From Doryteuthis pealeii (taxonomy: Eukaryota > Mollusca > Cephalopoda > Myopsida > Loliginidae): 64,000 nucleotides of DNA. Under the pieces are notes generated by a model. The model was not told the origin of the DNA. It ran no database searches and worked only from the letters and a program-made list of their open reading frames with translations. The DNA lies in NCBI GenBank assembly GCA_023376005.1, contig CM042157.1, positions 90,888,987 to 90,952,986 of the forward strand. The letters run 5' to 3'. Positions within the stretch are counted from its first letter, which is position 1. Each line of letters starts with the position of its first letter. Positions 1 to 11,188 of this stretch are shown here, piece by piece. Position numbers and translations under genes: made by a program.

Positions 1-2
1 AA

Positions 3-164
3 TGAACAAATCTTGATGGAACTTGGCATGAGAACTCCTTTGACTTCAGGGAACATTTTAAAGGGAAAGAAAGGAAGGGAACATTTTAAAGGTATCTGCA
101 AAAGGAGGGAAAGAGTGGAAGAGACCCTACTATCACCTACCCCCCAGAGGTGCTCAGATTGAAA
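3..164 (+). other. Open frame entering from the left edge, unrecognised
   Basis: A frame is open from the window edge to a TGA at 162-164 (about 53 codons, starting EQILMELGMRTPLTS). I recognise no family. A 16-bp direct repeat, GGGAACATTTTAAAGG, sits at about 49 and 79, so the frame spans a small internal duplication. It could be the end of an exon or a transposon scrap. Beyond it to 600 I see only AT-rich sequence. Confidence 0.15.
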
Positions 165-600
165 TTGATCAAAGGTTTAATTCATCCAGAATGCAAATGA
201 AATTGGCATCTGCAGGAGCATCCCTACTCCATTCAGTGGAGGATTGTGACTTTTTGTGAGAAGATTAATAAGACCGGGTCCATTATACAGAATGCAAATA
301 AGATAATTTTTTAATAAAATATCATTATGTATATTATTTTTATCCTGGACAATGACGGGTTCTTCTAGTATTTTATAGTATCTTATTAAGATAATATTAG
401 TCTGTGATGAATTCCAGATTGGAAGAGAAATATTTTTTTATTTAAATTTATTGGTCCTAACTAAGCAATAATGCTATATCATCATTTTATATTTCCAACT
501 TAAAGAACTACTTATAAAACTTATTAATAAGGTTTAATTGAATGTCAAGATTTTACTAAAACCATTTTTTTTTTCTTTTAGAAATTTATATATCATATCA

Positions 601-1102
601 TCTATCTATACATATATAAAGGGCAGTTGTGTGTATATGTATGTCCAGAGGAAACTTCGAAAATAAAACAATTAACGACAAAGTAAATATATATACACAT
701 TAAATATCACCAAGGCTTGGTTTTTGAGCAAAAATAATGAAGATTTTATTCATATTAATTTAATTTTTTTTTCTTTTCTTTTTGCTTTGAAATATTAATT
801 TGAAATTTAGCAAATCACATCATTTATATTTTATTTAAAAAAATATAGTTAATCATTGAATTAAAATTTCTTACTATATCATTATGTGATGTTATTCCCT
901 CTACTCTGACGAAGAAAAGAAAATTCCCTGACTTCCCACCAGACCGGATCAAAATACGATCTTTTTTACGTGGTGATTTTTATGGGTCCTCCTACGAGGA
1001 TCGAACTCGCTATTCAGTAGTAATAGATCTGGAAACGATTATTAAACCATGTTTTTTTTTTTTTTCTCCTCTACCCGGGCTTTGCCGGGTAGCCGCTGCT
1101 AG
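601..1102 (+). mobile_element. Non-autonomous Helitron, family 2
   Basis: The element begins TCTATCTATACATATATAAA directly after A600. It ends with a GC-rich hairpin (ACCCGGG/CCGGGT around 1072-1090), a short spacer and CTAG at 1099-1102, followed by T1103. A 5' TC, a hairpin just inside a 3' CTRR, and insertion between A and T without target duplication are the Helitron hallmarks. There is no Rep/helicase frame, so it would need an autonomous partner. Near 985-1050 the interior holds a tRNA-like stretch (GGATCGAACTCG), which may be captured sequence. Confidence 0.78.
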
Positions 1103-2424
1103 TTAATTATATCTTTCAGCAACATGGTTTCCTACTGATTATTGTTAGAGATATCCCCTCTCCCTCCTTTCCCACGAGGAAAAAAATTAAAACTTTCTCC
1201 TGGGTCTAATAAGCATGCCTACTAAATTTGGTAACGCTAAAAACTGTTAAGCTGTCTATAGGGAACAAATAAACTCTTCCTATACCAAGCATTCTAAATA
1301 ACACATCACAGGAATTAATACAGAAAAAATATTTCTGTAAACAACAGTGTACAGCACAACTGAAGTCACATTATAAAACAGTTTTTTTTTTCCTTTTAAA
1401 AGATCATATGAAACAAACAAAAAAATTTAGCACTATCTATCAAATGCAATTTTTAAACTTCATAATTTTTTTTTTTTTAAATAGTTAAATTGAAAATATG
1501 CAAAGTCTTGAAAAACAAAACTTATTAAAAGTTATTTTAAGATTTCATAACTGTCTCACAAGCCTTTTTCTTTTTTTTTAATTATTGTTAAGTATAATCC
1601 ACAGTGACATAAAATAATTCCATGTGTGTCATGTTATATGACATGCTTAGTCAGAGATAATATGCAGACATTCTAAGAATTTAAAAAAAAAAAAAGAAAA
1701 AAAGAAAAGAAGTTAAACTTTAATATCCATATTTTGTAAGCCAGTTAAGCTTGAGATATTTGCTTTCGTGACAACAGAATAAATAAGAAAAAATGATATG
1801 TCATTTAGAGACAATGAAATCATCTGATAATTATCAGAGTAAAGATTGGGGGGGGGGGTATTTTCAACCTCTAGCTAGTACAAATAAATAACACTATGTA
1901 AAAAAAATTGCTTAAGATTCTATGTGCTATATCTTAATTGCTTATGTTGCAAAAGCATTAAAAAAATGATCACTATTCTCTTCAAACATTGCCTTTGTGG
2001 TCTGGATAATGAAATTTAGAATTTAACCAATAAAATAGAGCAAATTTGCACCTTTCAAGGTCGGAATAAAACAATAATTAAATCAATTTATAATATTGAC
2101 TTTGATACTAGATAACCCAACAAGGCATATTCGCATACTATAAATAATCATAGCTTTTTTCCAGATTAAGTTTAATAAATATGCATACAGGATTCAATAA
2201 ATAGAGCCTCAACAAAAAAAAGAGAGCCAGAAAGAGAGAGAAAAGCCAGCAGCCCAGAAAGCAGTTTGTGTGCACCAAAGACTGTCACTCAAGAATTGGC
2301 CTGCAGAGTCACTTGCGCAAATGCAGATAAAAAATTTTATTTTTTTATTTTGGACACTATGCTATCGTCCTTAGTGGACGGAAAGGATCCAATAATAATA
2401 ATCTATATTTTACTAAAACTCATT
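1103..2424. other. No gene seen; AT-rich interval
   Basis: Holds poly-T tracts near 1381 and 1469, a purine run at 1682-1712, a G10 tract near 1849-1858 and a GA-rich patch at 2218-2248. Confidence 0.5.
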
Positions 2425-2429
2425 GTGTA

Positions 2430-2733
2430 TGAAGAATAATCAAAGTTCCAATTACCGTCGAATTGGGAAGACATGGCAACGGTTGTAACTCAATACAACC
2501 CCGAATAGTCGCTAAATGTCTACTGCAGAATGACAGGGTATTTATAAAACTACACAGTATCATTCAAATCAAGCAGCCAATCAAAACTCAAGGAATGGAA
2601 TCACCCAAATCACCCAAATTCATCAATGGATCATTCTTGATTTCTATATATACCAACTGTCTTGGACACTGCTTGAGTGGTACTTAGTTAGCTGCTGTTA
2701 TTCAAACCAACAGTAGACTAATTGACTTCAATA
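2430..2733 (-). mobile_element. Family A LTR-like element, copy A1
   Basis: A 304-bp unit running TGAAGAATAAT...CTTCAATA on the plus strand, flanked by perfect 5-bp duplications GTGTA (2425-2429 and 2734-2738). Read on the minus strand it looks like an LTR promoter: an ATTGG box, then TATAAATACCC, and an end in ...TTCTTCA. The termini carry a short inverted repeat (TGAAG/CTTCA). No coding interior or partner repeat is present, so a solo LTR or a TRIM-like derivative fits best. The orientation is inferred from the TATA and CCAAT boxes. Confidence 0.7.
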
Positions 2734-2859
2734 GTGTATATATATGTGTTAGCCAGCAAAAATAGCACATCATAGTAAGATTGTTAGAGGAATACAGATA
2801 GAATACTCTTGAATGAAAAGCAATTTTCAGTTCAATTTACAACTGAATGATAATCTTGT

Positions 2860-3218
2860 TTGGTTTGGTTTGTTTTACGGCATATCAACCTTGGTGGGTC
2901 ATATAATGCCGACAAAGTTGTGAAATAAATTCATTCTTAATGCATAATACAATTTTGTTTATAAACTTATTTAACCCATAGATGGGACCCTAACAGGTAC
3001 TACCACTCCGTGTCAGAGTGGACCAGGGAGCAATGGTGATGAAGGGGTGCTCCACATTCCCCAAACCTCCAAAACTGGAACTTCACCATCAGATAGAGTT
3101 TAACGTCATTCCCAGGACATGTAGACCCGCAGCCACCGTCTTCTAGCACCCATATGATAAAAGGGGTTGGGGCTTGCCATAAGGGCAATAGGGTTGGGGC
3201 AATCATATAGGTGCTAGG
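2860..3218 (-). mobile_element. Family B retroposon, 5'-truncated copy B1
   Basis: On the minus strand the unit ends in GCATTAAATG...GATATGCCGTAAAACAAACCAAACC, a tail of AAACC repeats. It is cut short at its 5' side (3218) compared with B2 and B3. The perfect 11-bp flanking repeat GATAATCTTGT (2849-2859 and 3219-3229) is a target-site duplication of LINE-type retroposition. No tRNA-like head is visible. It may be a SINE of unknown head or the 3' end of a LINE. Confidence 0.72.
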
Positions 3219-3230
3219 GATAATCTTGTG

Positions 3231-3569
3231 AGGTCTGTATTTTTACTGAACTTTTTTTAATCATCCAAATTCCTATTATAATGGCAATAATTATGAAATG
3301 CTCATTGAAATATTTAACTCCTTCCTAACTAGAAACATCAATATTATCAGGAAATCCTGTTACAATGCAAACTGAACAGGTTCATAGTCTAATTGTATAA
3401 TAAAACTAAACAGAGATAAGCAAAATAAACATCTTAGCTTGTTAGTATAGAGGCCAATTTAAACCTCAAATGCAGATTCTCTTTGTTTCTCTAAGCAATT
3501 TTGATAGAGAAAGAGAGAAGATCTGCAGGTAGGACAATAAAATGAAGAGAAAAATGCAAGTGTAGTATA
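3231..3569. other. No gene seen
   Basis: AT-rich spacer with a short GA-rich patch near 3505-3520, immediately before the Helitron 5' end. Confidence 0.5.
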
Positions 3570-4185
3570 TCTTATTATAATGGAGATTGTGTGTTTTTCT
3601 GTCTGTAACCGAAACTATATTACTAATCGAGTCACAATTAACATAGTTATTTACATCACATTCTTCATGATTTTATTTATATTTAAACCTCAATTATTAA
3701 TAAAATTGCTTCACCTTTTTATTAGTGTTGTCCATATCTACATACAAATAACATGCAATTGTATTATATATACAAAAAATAGCGGTTTGCAGTGTGAACG
3801 GGATGGCTAATTTGCATATTGATATTAAAAATGTGATTTTATTAAATATGTGCTTAGTATTATTGATTTCTAACTGTTTGGTTTTATTTTAATGAATATG
3901 AGCAAAAATCTCTTCAATGAATCTTAAATGAAATCCATTAACAAGAAAAAATAAGTGTAATTTTATTCTTTATTTCCTAATTTAACTAAATAGTTAAATA
4001 AGTAAAATTCAGCAATGAAAGACGGCAGTGATGGAAGAGTAAGTTTCATTTCTATTTTTCTATTATAACCCCACTCTGTTTCAAAGCTTTTTATCTGCCT
4101 TCTTATTAGACTTTCTAATTTAATACGATATTTCATTACATTAAAACTTGAATACTTGCACCCGGAGGGTGCATATATTTGCTAG
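3570..4185 (+). mobile_element. Non-autonomous Helitron, family 1, copy a
   Basis: Starts TCTTATTATAATGGAGATTG after A3569. It ends with hairpin GCACCC-GGA-GGGTGC (4159-4172), spacer ATATATTTG and CTAG at 4182-4185, followed by T4186. A second near-complete copy at 26646 shares both ends and the interior, which fixes the boundaries. The 616-bp length and lack of a Rep/Hel frame make it non-autonomous. Confidence 0.82.
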
Positions 4186-4815
4186 TAAAGTTAAATTTCC
4201 TTAGTATTTTTAGTAGTTTTATTAAACTGCTAATAAATTTCCACATGTTTATAACATGCACAAAAAAAATCAATAAGAGCTGGCTAACAATGATGAGAGA
4301 ACTATCGATACATTATGTTCTTGAAATTGAAATGTGTTGATAGTGCTAAAAAAAAAAAATATATATATATATATATATATTGATACACTTTTCTGTTGAA
4401 TTGATATTACATTCAGGTATTCCTCAAATGCATTGACTGAAAAAATATCTTGTATGATAGTTAAACCAATCATTTACAATGTTTATTCAATTGTGAAAGA
4501 ATATCAAGTATTAGAGCAGATTGAATCACAAATTAACAGGAAGTATATCAGCTTATACAAAGGGTTAATACCAACCAGGAAATGAATATCCTTTTATCTT
4601 GATTTTTTTTTTCTCAAGGTTAAAGAAATTTGAGAAATGATTAGCAGTGTTTTAATTTGTATGTAGAAAATGTATAAAATCATGGTTTTAGGACATTCCC
4701 TTTTTGGTCTAGCCAAGAACTTTTCAGTAACCTCTGTCAATTTGTCAGTTTTGCAAACAATTGCTTCATGTAGTTAAAATAAACTTTAAAGAGGGTACTT
4801 TTAAATCTTAAATTC
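4186..4815. other. No gene seen; (TA)n microsatellite
   Basis: Contains A12 followed by (TA)n at about 4349-4380, and otherwise unremarkable AT-rich sequence. Confidence 0.5.
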
Positions 4816-5004
4816 AGGTTTGTTGGTTGTTTTTATTTTTACAGCATACCAACCCTTTTCAGGCCATTTAATGCTGAATCAAGTCATTTTGATATCAGTT
4901 TGTCTGTTGTTGCTTAAATGGTCACCCATCTAAGTATTGAACAGGCTCATCACTACTTAACTTCAGTGATCTAGCAGGAACCAGTGCTTTCTACATTACT
5001 TGAC
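4816..5004 (-). mobile_element. 5S rRNA-derived SINE
   Basis: Read on the minus strand, 5004-4920 matches the 3' two-thirds of 5S rRNA: GATCACTGAAGTTAAGTAG, then TACTTAGATGGGTGACC, which is the box C region of the internal TFIIIA/pol III promoter. A body follows, then a tail GCATTAAATGGCC...TATGCTGTAAAAATAAAAAC with an imperfect AACC repeat. That tail resembles the 3' end of family B. Divergence from 5S and the fused tail indicate a SINE3-type retroposon rather than a 5S gene. Confidence 0.68.
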
Positions 5005-5424
5005 CATAAGCTTTAAAATCAGGTTAGTAAGGTTGTGTAGATCATTACTATTAAGTTAGCAAATTTCTTGTGTCCCATACTCATAGCCTTATGCCAAAAC
5101 TATACAAATAACCGTTAAAATGTGGTTTATGCTTCTTCCTCTATTACATAAGAATTTGATTTACTGAATCGGATTGTAGATATAAGAAAGAAAAGAAAGA
5201 AAGAAGAAATTTATTTATCAATAGTAGGTACAAGTTATAAAGAATAAGTAAAAGAAAAACTTTACTTTTGTTAAACTACTATTGAAGGGAGGCCATGCCT
5301 AATAGCGTGAAGCTAAGCCCATGGACATGACCACCATTGGACGCTCACAGGAAACGATACAAGACACACCAGACAACACAAACATATAGATATATATCAT
5401 GAGACAAATTAGCCGTGTGAGAAT
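5005..5424. other. No gene seen
   Basis: Contains a purine-rich run at about 5184-5210 and a slightly GC-richer block at 5285-5370 that matches nothing else in the window. Confidence 0.4.
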
Positions 5425-5706
5425 CTAAATGCAAATCTGTTTATAAGAGGCAATAAAATGCTTTTTCAAAAGTTTTTTAAGGACAAAATAATTTACCAAA
5501 ACAAGCTTCACCTTTTCCTCCTTTTCCTCATCAAACAATACAGACTGAACAGTGTTCCAAGAATTAAGTGCATTAAAACGAATCGAATTATGCCCAAAAC
5601 TAACCGTGTTGATGATAGGGAAATTAAACAAACCAGTTTGTTCAGCATGAGTGACCTGAGCATGGGTTAAGTCAACTGCAAAAGCATTCTGAACAGAAAC
5701 AGGCAT
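5425..5706 (-). pseudogene. Possible reverse-transcriptase C-terminal tail
   Basis: A 93-codon minus-strand frame holds FGHNSIRFNALNSWN followed by KKLLKKHFIASY. The pattern H-x-T-H...NFP...(Y/F)G-x-NS-x-R(F/Y)...WN...K-x-LK-x-(H/Y)-(L/F)-I is seen at the C-terminus of many non-LTR reverse transcriptases. An in-frame stop lies just upstream and no catalytic domain is attached. The assignment rests on this motif alone; chance openness is the alternative. Confidence 0.3.
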
Positions 5707-5835
5707 TTTATCCTATATCCTTTTATCTTGACATGACATACATTAAAGAAACATAGCAGCTATTGAATGATGCCTTCTAAGTATATTACATACTATCTTT
5801 ATGAAATATATTCCTTATCTCTCCATATATATATA

Positions 5836-6118
5836 TTGACCAACTCCTCCGCAAGAGCAGGATACTACACAAGGTCAATTTCTTAAGCGGAGTTCAACAG
5901 GTTTGAATTCAGAGTTTTCCTTCTCATAGACTGGTTACCTAGCCATGGTTCAAGAACCCAGTCTGCCCTGCTATTTACCCATAGCTGGAGGGAGAGTCGG
6001 ATTCATACCTTTCCCAAGGGTATTAGTGCTAAGTGAATGCAATTAACATGTCCAGGATTTGAACTCGGGGCGACAAGTCCATTTCCCATGACTTTAACCA
6101 TTACACCACGCGCTTCCT
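5836..6118 (-). mobile_element. tRNA-derived SINE C1, near full length (copy a)
   Basis: On the minus strand the head has an A box-like GTGTAATGGTTAAAGTCATG and a B box GAGTTCAAATCC. A body follows with CTTGGGAAAGGTATGAATCC and CCAGCTATGGGTAAATAG, ending near GTTGGTCAATAT next to a (TA)n run. The only other copy with a head is at 20991; the rest are truncated. The internal pol III promoter looks largely kept. Confidence 0.75.
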
Positions 6119-6540
6119 ATATCTCTCCATATAACATAATGGATTTATTACTTGGTGCCAATAATTTGTCAATTAACAAAGTTCAAACTGATGATATCTT
6201 TACTGATAGGAAAGATCTGAATCTAATCAATCTTGCATTCAAATAAACAGAAATAAAAGAAAAAATAAGACACCAGCAAAAAGGAGAGAAACTTTATTCT
6301 ATAATTATCTGTGCAAGAACAACATAAGCGCCAGCTGTATATATTATCAGCCATGACAAACAAATTTATATAGCAACTAAATATTCTTAGAAGAAATAGA
6401 TTAATTTAGATCATAAAAGATTAAAAAAAAGGTTTATCATTTTTCATCCCCTTCCCATTGTTCAATTCAAATGGATATTAAATTTGAAATATAAAACTTT
6501 AAAGAATTGAATTTTTTTTAAGACAAATGATAAAATATTT
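6119..6540. other. No gene seen
   Basis: AT-rich spacer between C1a and K1 with no internal match found. Confidence 0.45.
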
Positions 6541-7055
6541 TTCTGAATGTTTGAGATGAGGCTTGTTGATTAGTATTATCTGCGTTATTCGGACTATTGT
6601 CCTCATCTGCATTGTTATTTATACAACGTTTCCAATTGGACACATGGCCTAGTGGATAAGGTAGTTAGGTTAAGACAGTTCTAAGTGACAGTTATCTCTA
6701 GATTGCAGGTTCAATCCTGATCAAGGGCAGCAGTAACATAGAATAATAATTAACACAGCTTAATGTCCCTACCCCAGCTATGGTTAGCAGAATGAGAACA
6801 GGATACCCCCGTGGACTAAATAAAGGGTTAGGTTCAAAGTTCCGTGATGGCTCCCGATTACGACAAGAAAGTTCCCGAAAAGAAGGTTCCAAAATTCCAG
6901 AAGAAAAAGAAGGTTCCAGAGTCCGAAAAGAAGGTTCCAGAGTCCAAAAAGAAGAAATACCTGAAGAAGGCCGGAGGGCATATCGGCCGAAACATTGTAC
7001 AGATAACAATGAAGATGAGGACAATAGTCCGAATAATGCAGATAATACTAAATGA
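6541..7055 (+). mobile_element. Element K1: tRNA SINE body between inverted ends
   Basis: Outer inverted ends pair across the unit: GTATTATCTGCGTTATTCGG near 6573 with the complementary block ending near 7050, including TACAACGTTT/AAACATTGTA. Inside is a tRNA-like head (TGGCCTAGTGGATAAGG A box; GGTTCAATCCTG B box), a body with CCAGCTATGGTTAGC, a short-period GTTCCAGAGTCC minisatellite, and the tail GGAGGGCATATCGGCCGAAAC. Related copies lie at 19693, 33068 and 58521. How it moves is unclear. Confidence 0.62.
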
Positions 7056-7155
7056 TAAAATATTTGCATATATTTGCATATATTTGACCTTTTCTCTTTT
7101 TCTTTTAAGTACACAATCCATAAAGAAGTTAACATATACACTTAAGAAGATTTGA
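6847..7155 (+). CDS. Lysine-rich VPE-repeat reading frame inside K1
   Basis: A 102-codon frame begins MAPDYDKKVPEKKVPKF, carries repeated KVPESEK-like units, then KYLKKAGGHIGRN. From about residue 50 it runs into the inverted end and AT-rich flank, which is unlikely to be native. The same frame is recoverable in K2 (one stop at the fourth codon) and on the minus strand of K3. The repeat units visible there are 18 or 21 bp, so number changes preserve frame. I recognise no protein family. It could be a relic of a captured coding repeat or coincidence of a 3-multiple minisatellite. No splice sites or promoter are evident. Confidence 0.3.
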   Translation: MAPDYDKKVPEKKVPKFQKKKKVPESEKKVPESKKKKYLKKAGGHIGRNIVQITMKMRTIVRIMQIILNDKIFAYICIYLTFSLFLLSTQSIKKLTYTLKKI

Positions 7156-7377
7156 ACCAGACCATATCTTTACAATTATATTTTTTTGTTTTTGATGAAA
7201 TCAGCAGATTGATTTCATTAAACTGAATGAAATGTTTGCATTATATAAATATTTAACATTTTTTTCCAGGTCAAACCAATTTGGTAAGATTTTACTGCAA
7301 AGTTATGTTTAAACATTCATCAACTGAACTAAACAACTTACTTTCTATACTTTTCCCTCAAAAATATTGGGTATATT
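7056..7377. other. No gene seen
   Basis: A small tandem of TTTGCATATA at about 7061-7086, then AT-rich sequence. Confidence 0.45.
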
Positions 7378-7803
7378 CACGGAGTTCCATACCTCAAAAA
7401 CCGCTAGCCGGTGGCTGCTGAAAAAAAAAACACCAGTTACGATTGAAGTCCATGGATGAAGCGGTGTCACTTGAAAAAAAAAAAAAAGGGTTAGGGTTGG
7501 AGTTGGGGTTTAGGGTTAGTTTAATGGGAAAATAAATAAATAATTTGAGCTCTGTTTTTTCCAGAAAAAACAGAACCCACAAATTTTGTAATAAAACTTA
7601 ATTTTAACTAGGAGGGGGGTTAGGGTTAGGGTTAGGGTTAGGGTTGGGTTTTCGGGAAAAATGCCCTAAGTTGGTTGTTTTTTTTGTTTTTGTTTTTTTT
7701 TCAAGTGACACGCTTTGGCTACGGACTTCAATCGTAGCTGGGGGGGGGGGGTCAGCAGCCACCGGTTAGCAGTTTTTGAGGCAGGAGGCCGGGACAGAAC
7801 TCT
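7378..7803. mobile_element. Fold-back element J1 with telomere-like core
   Basis: Inverted arms: CCTCAAAAACCGCTAGCCGG near 7393 pairs with the block ending CCGGTTAGCAGTTTTTGAGG near 7782. GACTTCAATCGTA near 7727 pairs with the complementary block near 7440. The interior carries G-rich telomere-like repeats. The outer GTCCCGGCCTCCTGCCTCA end is also found in J2, though the left end here is shortened. There is no coding capacity. Confidence 0.6.
7620..7647 (+). repeat. Interstitial TTAGGG repeats
   Basis: About four and a half TTAGGG units in the loop of J1, with degenerate GGGTTAGGGTTGGAG copies at 7487-7522. They belong to the element's loop rather than to a chromosome end. Confidence 0.85.
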
Positions 7804-8114
7804 GCGAAGAGTACCAAAATATCTATCCTCATTTTTCTATACCCAATCATCATTATAGTCAATAAACAATATTACAATTACACGTAATAAAATTCCAATC
7901 CAAATATCAACATTATTTCTATGCTATAATATACATATTTTATTAATACATATGATCCCGTAACCTGGTAGAGCTCTTTAGGAGTGACTTTAATAAACTT
8001 TCACTGCCAGCATAACGCAATGATCATCTGTTTACAGATTTTATCTCTCTGGTGATCGTAAAGTATATACACAGATGTATGTATTTAAAACAGTTAAAAC
8101 ACAGTTCCTTAAAC
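7804..8114. other. No gene seen
   Basis: Includes a moderately GC-richer stretch at 7950-8060 (CCTGGTAGAGCTCTTTAGG) that may be the upstream part of SINE M or an older repeat. Confidence 0.4.
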
Positions 8115-8250
8115 AGCAGCTAGCAATTGCCCAGAGGTTAACGGATCGGATAGGCGTAAAGTCAGTTGGGGTTCGTTTCTGGTCAGAGTTAGTTGTTGTG
8201 TCTAGTCACACTGAAGAGGTGTGAAACGCCAAAAACACGTGTCTGTGGAT

Positions 8251-8253
<3 letters not shown>
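8115..8253 (+). mobile_element. tRNA-derived SINE M, copy 1
   Basis: tRNA-like head with TTGCCCAGAGGTTAACGGAT (A box side) and GGGGTTCGTTTCTGG (B box side), then the body GTGTGAAACGCC and the end ACACGTGTCTGTGGATGAC, which runs straight into a (TA)n array. The second copy lies inverted at 36190 and also abuts (TA)n. Confidence 0.65.

Positions 8254-8287
<34 letters not shown>
8254..8287. repeat. (TA)n microsatellite
   Basis: Uninterrupted AT dinucleotide repeat at the 3' end of SINE M copy 1. Confidence 0.95.
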
Positions 8288-8290
<3 letters not shown>

Positions 8291-8950
8291 TGGTGATCAC
8301 ATAGGCAAGAAACTAAGTTATCAAGTAGTGTTGACTATATCTACACTTTATCAATGATATTGAGCACTCTTTATTTATAAATATAGCAAACTATATTATT
8401 TATATACACACATACACACACACACACAAAGAAGCATACCAATATAATAGTAAGTTAGGTGAACTCATTAGCAAGTAAGCATTGTTGCCAATAAAAGAGG
8501 GCAAAAAAGAGAAACAGAGGAAGGATATTATGAGGAGAAAAAGAAAAACATTTAAACAGAAAGAGGGTGGGACAAAATACTTGTGTATGCCAAGATGCCA
8601 TAAGAATGCTGGGGGGGGGGTGCTGGGATTGGAATAGGTCAAGTTAGAGTGATCTTTTTCTGTGGTGTCAGCTGGAAGAGACCAGAGAGGCTGACAGCAT
8701 ATTTTCTACAAGATAAACAAGAGTTTTTGGCAGAAAGGGAAGTAAATTACACTGATAAACAATTATTGTAATAATAATAGTTATGACTTATCTAATAAAG
8801 AAACACTTCAGAACAGCAACCTTTTCTCTTTTTTTATTTAAAAATAGGTCAATACTATTTGCTCAATCATGCATACCAATTTTTTTTTTCTTAATTGTTT
8901 TACTCTGTCTGGTATGAATCAATTTTTTTTTTTTTTTTTAACTAAAAATT
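8288..8950. other. No gene seen; microsatellites
   Basis: (CA)n at about 8405-8428, a G10 tract near 8611 and poly-T at 8923-8939. Confidence 0.5.
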
Positions 8951-9172
8951 CTGGACAAGGCTGTTGGCATTTCACATGTCACTAATGCCATTGAGAAAAG
9001 TATGAATCCAACTATTCTCCCTCCAGCTATGTGTAAATAGTAGGGCAGACTGGGCTCTTTAACATTGGTATGGCAACCAATCTAAGAGAAGAGAAACTGA
9101 ATTCAAACCTTTTAAACTCTACCTAAAAATTGACCTTGTGTCACATCCTGCTTGTGCAGAGGGGTTGGGTAA
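8951..9172 (+). mobile_element. SINE C1, headless copy b
   Basis: Matches the C1 body from the CACTAATGCC region through CCAGCTATGTGTAAATAGTAG to the end GGGGTTGGGTAAATA. The tRNA-like head is missing, as expected of a 5'-truncated retroposon. Confidence 0.7.
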
Positions 9173-10119
9173 ATACATATAGATTAAAAATCAAAATTAA
9201 TATCAAAAGGAAATTAAAATATAAAAAATGATTTCAATTATGCGAGTCAAGTGGTGTTCCCCCCCCCTTGCATCGACACGTACAGAGCAATTGTGATAGG
9301 CTTTTTCTCTCCACACCCAGCTACAAATTTATAGACTACTTTATATTCTTCTCACTTTCACCGGACCAGTTTCAGCACAAAATGGTTAGATATTAACTCT
9401 TTTCATTGTCCAATTTTCAGTAGCTACCAGCACTGTATTTTCCAACTGTTTAAAAAACTAAAACAAAAAAACATTACTTTAAAAGCTTTAAACCAATATA
9501 AACTTATAAATAATCTAATTGAAAAATAAGGCAATTGGTGTGAAAATAATGAAAAAACTTCTCTGCAAAATTACCCAGCAAATGGAATGTTGTTTGAACT
9601 TCAATGATATTTGCATATGGCATTAGGAATTTGACTATAGTTGCACATTGCACAGGATCTAGGAATTCCACTATAGTTGCACATGGTAGTGAACAGGTTA
9701 AAAAAAGTTTGGGGTGAATAACTTATTTACTCTTTTAAAACCAATGTTTCAAATAATAAGCTCTATAAATAAACCTTAAGTGATATGAAATCATTGAATA
9801 TTTTTTCACTTTATAGCTAAGCTACAATATTCATAGAAACAAACTAAAATGCATATCTACATATATTATTTCCAGTCAATCAGAAAAATCTATACGAGTT
9901 AGAACCTTTTCAAACAAAAACAAACAAACGGATACATCTTACTGTCAGTACTATTAATATAAACTTTGTCCAATTCCAGGGGGCTATCCCTCCAGGGGGC
10001 TATTCCTCCAAACTGCACTCCCCCCATTGCATTTAACTGGGGAAAAGTGAGGACCAGTCTTTGTTGCCAGAATCATTCTAAAAAGTCAAATGCCAATATG
10101 ACTGGACATTTTCTGGAAC
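9173..10119. other. No gene seen; short tandem duplications
   Basis: CTATAGTTGCACAT occurs twice at about 9636 and 9671, and CCAGGGGGCTAT-like units repeat at 9977-10010. A C9 tract lies at 9260-9268. Confidence 0.45.
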
Positions 10120-10121
10120 TA

Positions 10122-10566
10122 CAAGGGTGAGTCAAAAAGTAATGCCATTTTTTTTTTATTTCATGTGAATTTTTTTTTTTTTTTTTAAACTAAGGCCTAC
10201 ATTAAGACCCTAACGAGACAGAGCAAGAATCCGAAGAGTAAGACCCAATTTCCCAATGTCCTCCTTCTGCATGACAATACTTGACCATACTCAAGCATCA
10301 GGACAAAGGAGAAAATCACCTCATTCAGGTGGACAACTTTACCACATCCTCCATACTCACTAGATTTAGTGCCATCAGACTATCATCTCTTCGGCCCCAT
10401 GAAAGAGGGTTTGAGAGGCAAACATTCCAGTGACAAGGAAGTGAAATCTGTAGTGAAGAAGTGTCTCAAAGAACAGTCAACAGAATTTTATGGGGCAGGG
10501 ATACATGCTCTCATTCACAGGTGGAACATTGCTATTGAGAGAAACGTTGACTATGTAGAGAAGTAG
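10122..10566 (+). pseudogene. mariner transposase remnant (catalytic half)
   Basis: A left terminal repeat CAAGGGTGAGTCAAAAAGT follows a TA dinucleotide at 10120. The N-terminal half is deleted. The surviving frame from about 10258 reads LLLHDNT, a TGA at 10282-10284, then FRWTTLPHPPYSLDLVPSDYHLF and KEGLRG...VDYVEK to a stop at 10567. The D of HDN (10273) and the D of PSD (10375-10377 region) are separated by 34 residues, as in D,D34D mariners. The in-frame stop, the missing first aspartate and the absence of a right terminal repeat make it non-functional. Confidence 0.85.
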
Positions 10567-11188
10567 GGATGTGATCCACAGAGGAACATCTGAAACACTG
10601 ACTATAATAACAACTAAGATAAGGATACTAGTCTATTAGTGTATAATAAAAAGTGAATTGAAGTAATAAATAAAGAAGCTGTTTTATAATACAAAGTAAG
10701 CTAAAAACAGTGGTTCTGAATAAATAAACCTTACCAATAACAATTATATCAACCCAAAATATTAATGATATTTTTTTTTACAAATGAATCAAATAATGCA
10801 GCAGCATTCAATTTTAATCAGGAATCAATTTCATGGGGCGTTAATTTTCAGAGAATAATTTTCATGGAGCTTTAACACAGAAGTATTATAATCTGCATTT
10901 AAAATACAGGGTTCCATTTTAAAACTTTAAATGATTACCAGAAAAAAAAAGTGAAAAGCACTGGTTGAATATTACAATAAAAACTATAAGAACTATGTTA
11001 GTTTGCTACAATTTGAAACTTATAACAAGATTTGGTCAGAAATATAAGTTTACTCCAACTTTTAAACATTATTCTAAGATTATATAAAATGTTATACTAA
11101 AAATTGCATTAACCCTTGTCAAACAAAAGTCTCAACTGTCAAATAGCTAGTCATGTGTTATATCATAATTTGCTGATTTCTTATAAAG
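10567..11188. other. No gene seen
   Basis: AT-rich sequence after the mariner remnant. I found no right-hand terminal repeat in it. Confidence 0.45.

Noticed and set aside
4916..5004. 5S rRNA gene
   Set aside because: Only part of 5S, with many substitutions, fused to a SINE body and tail.
7620..7647. Telomere or chromosome end
   Set aside because: Only four to five units, inside a fold-back element with ordinary sequence on both sides.
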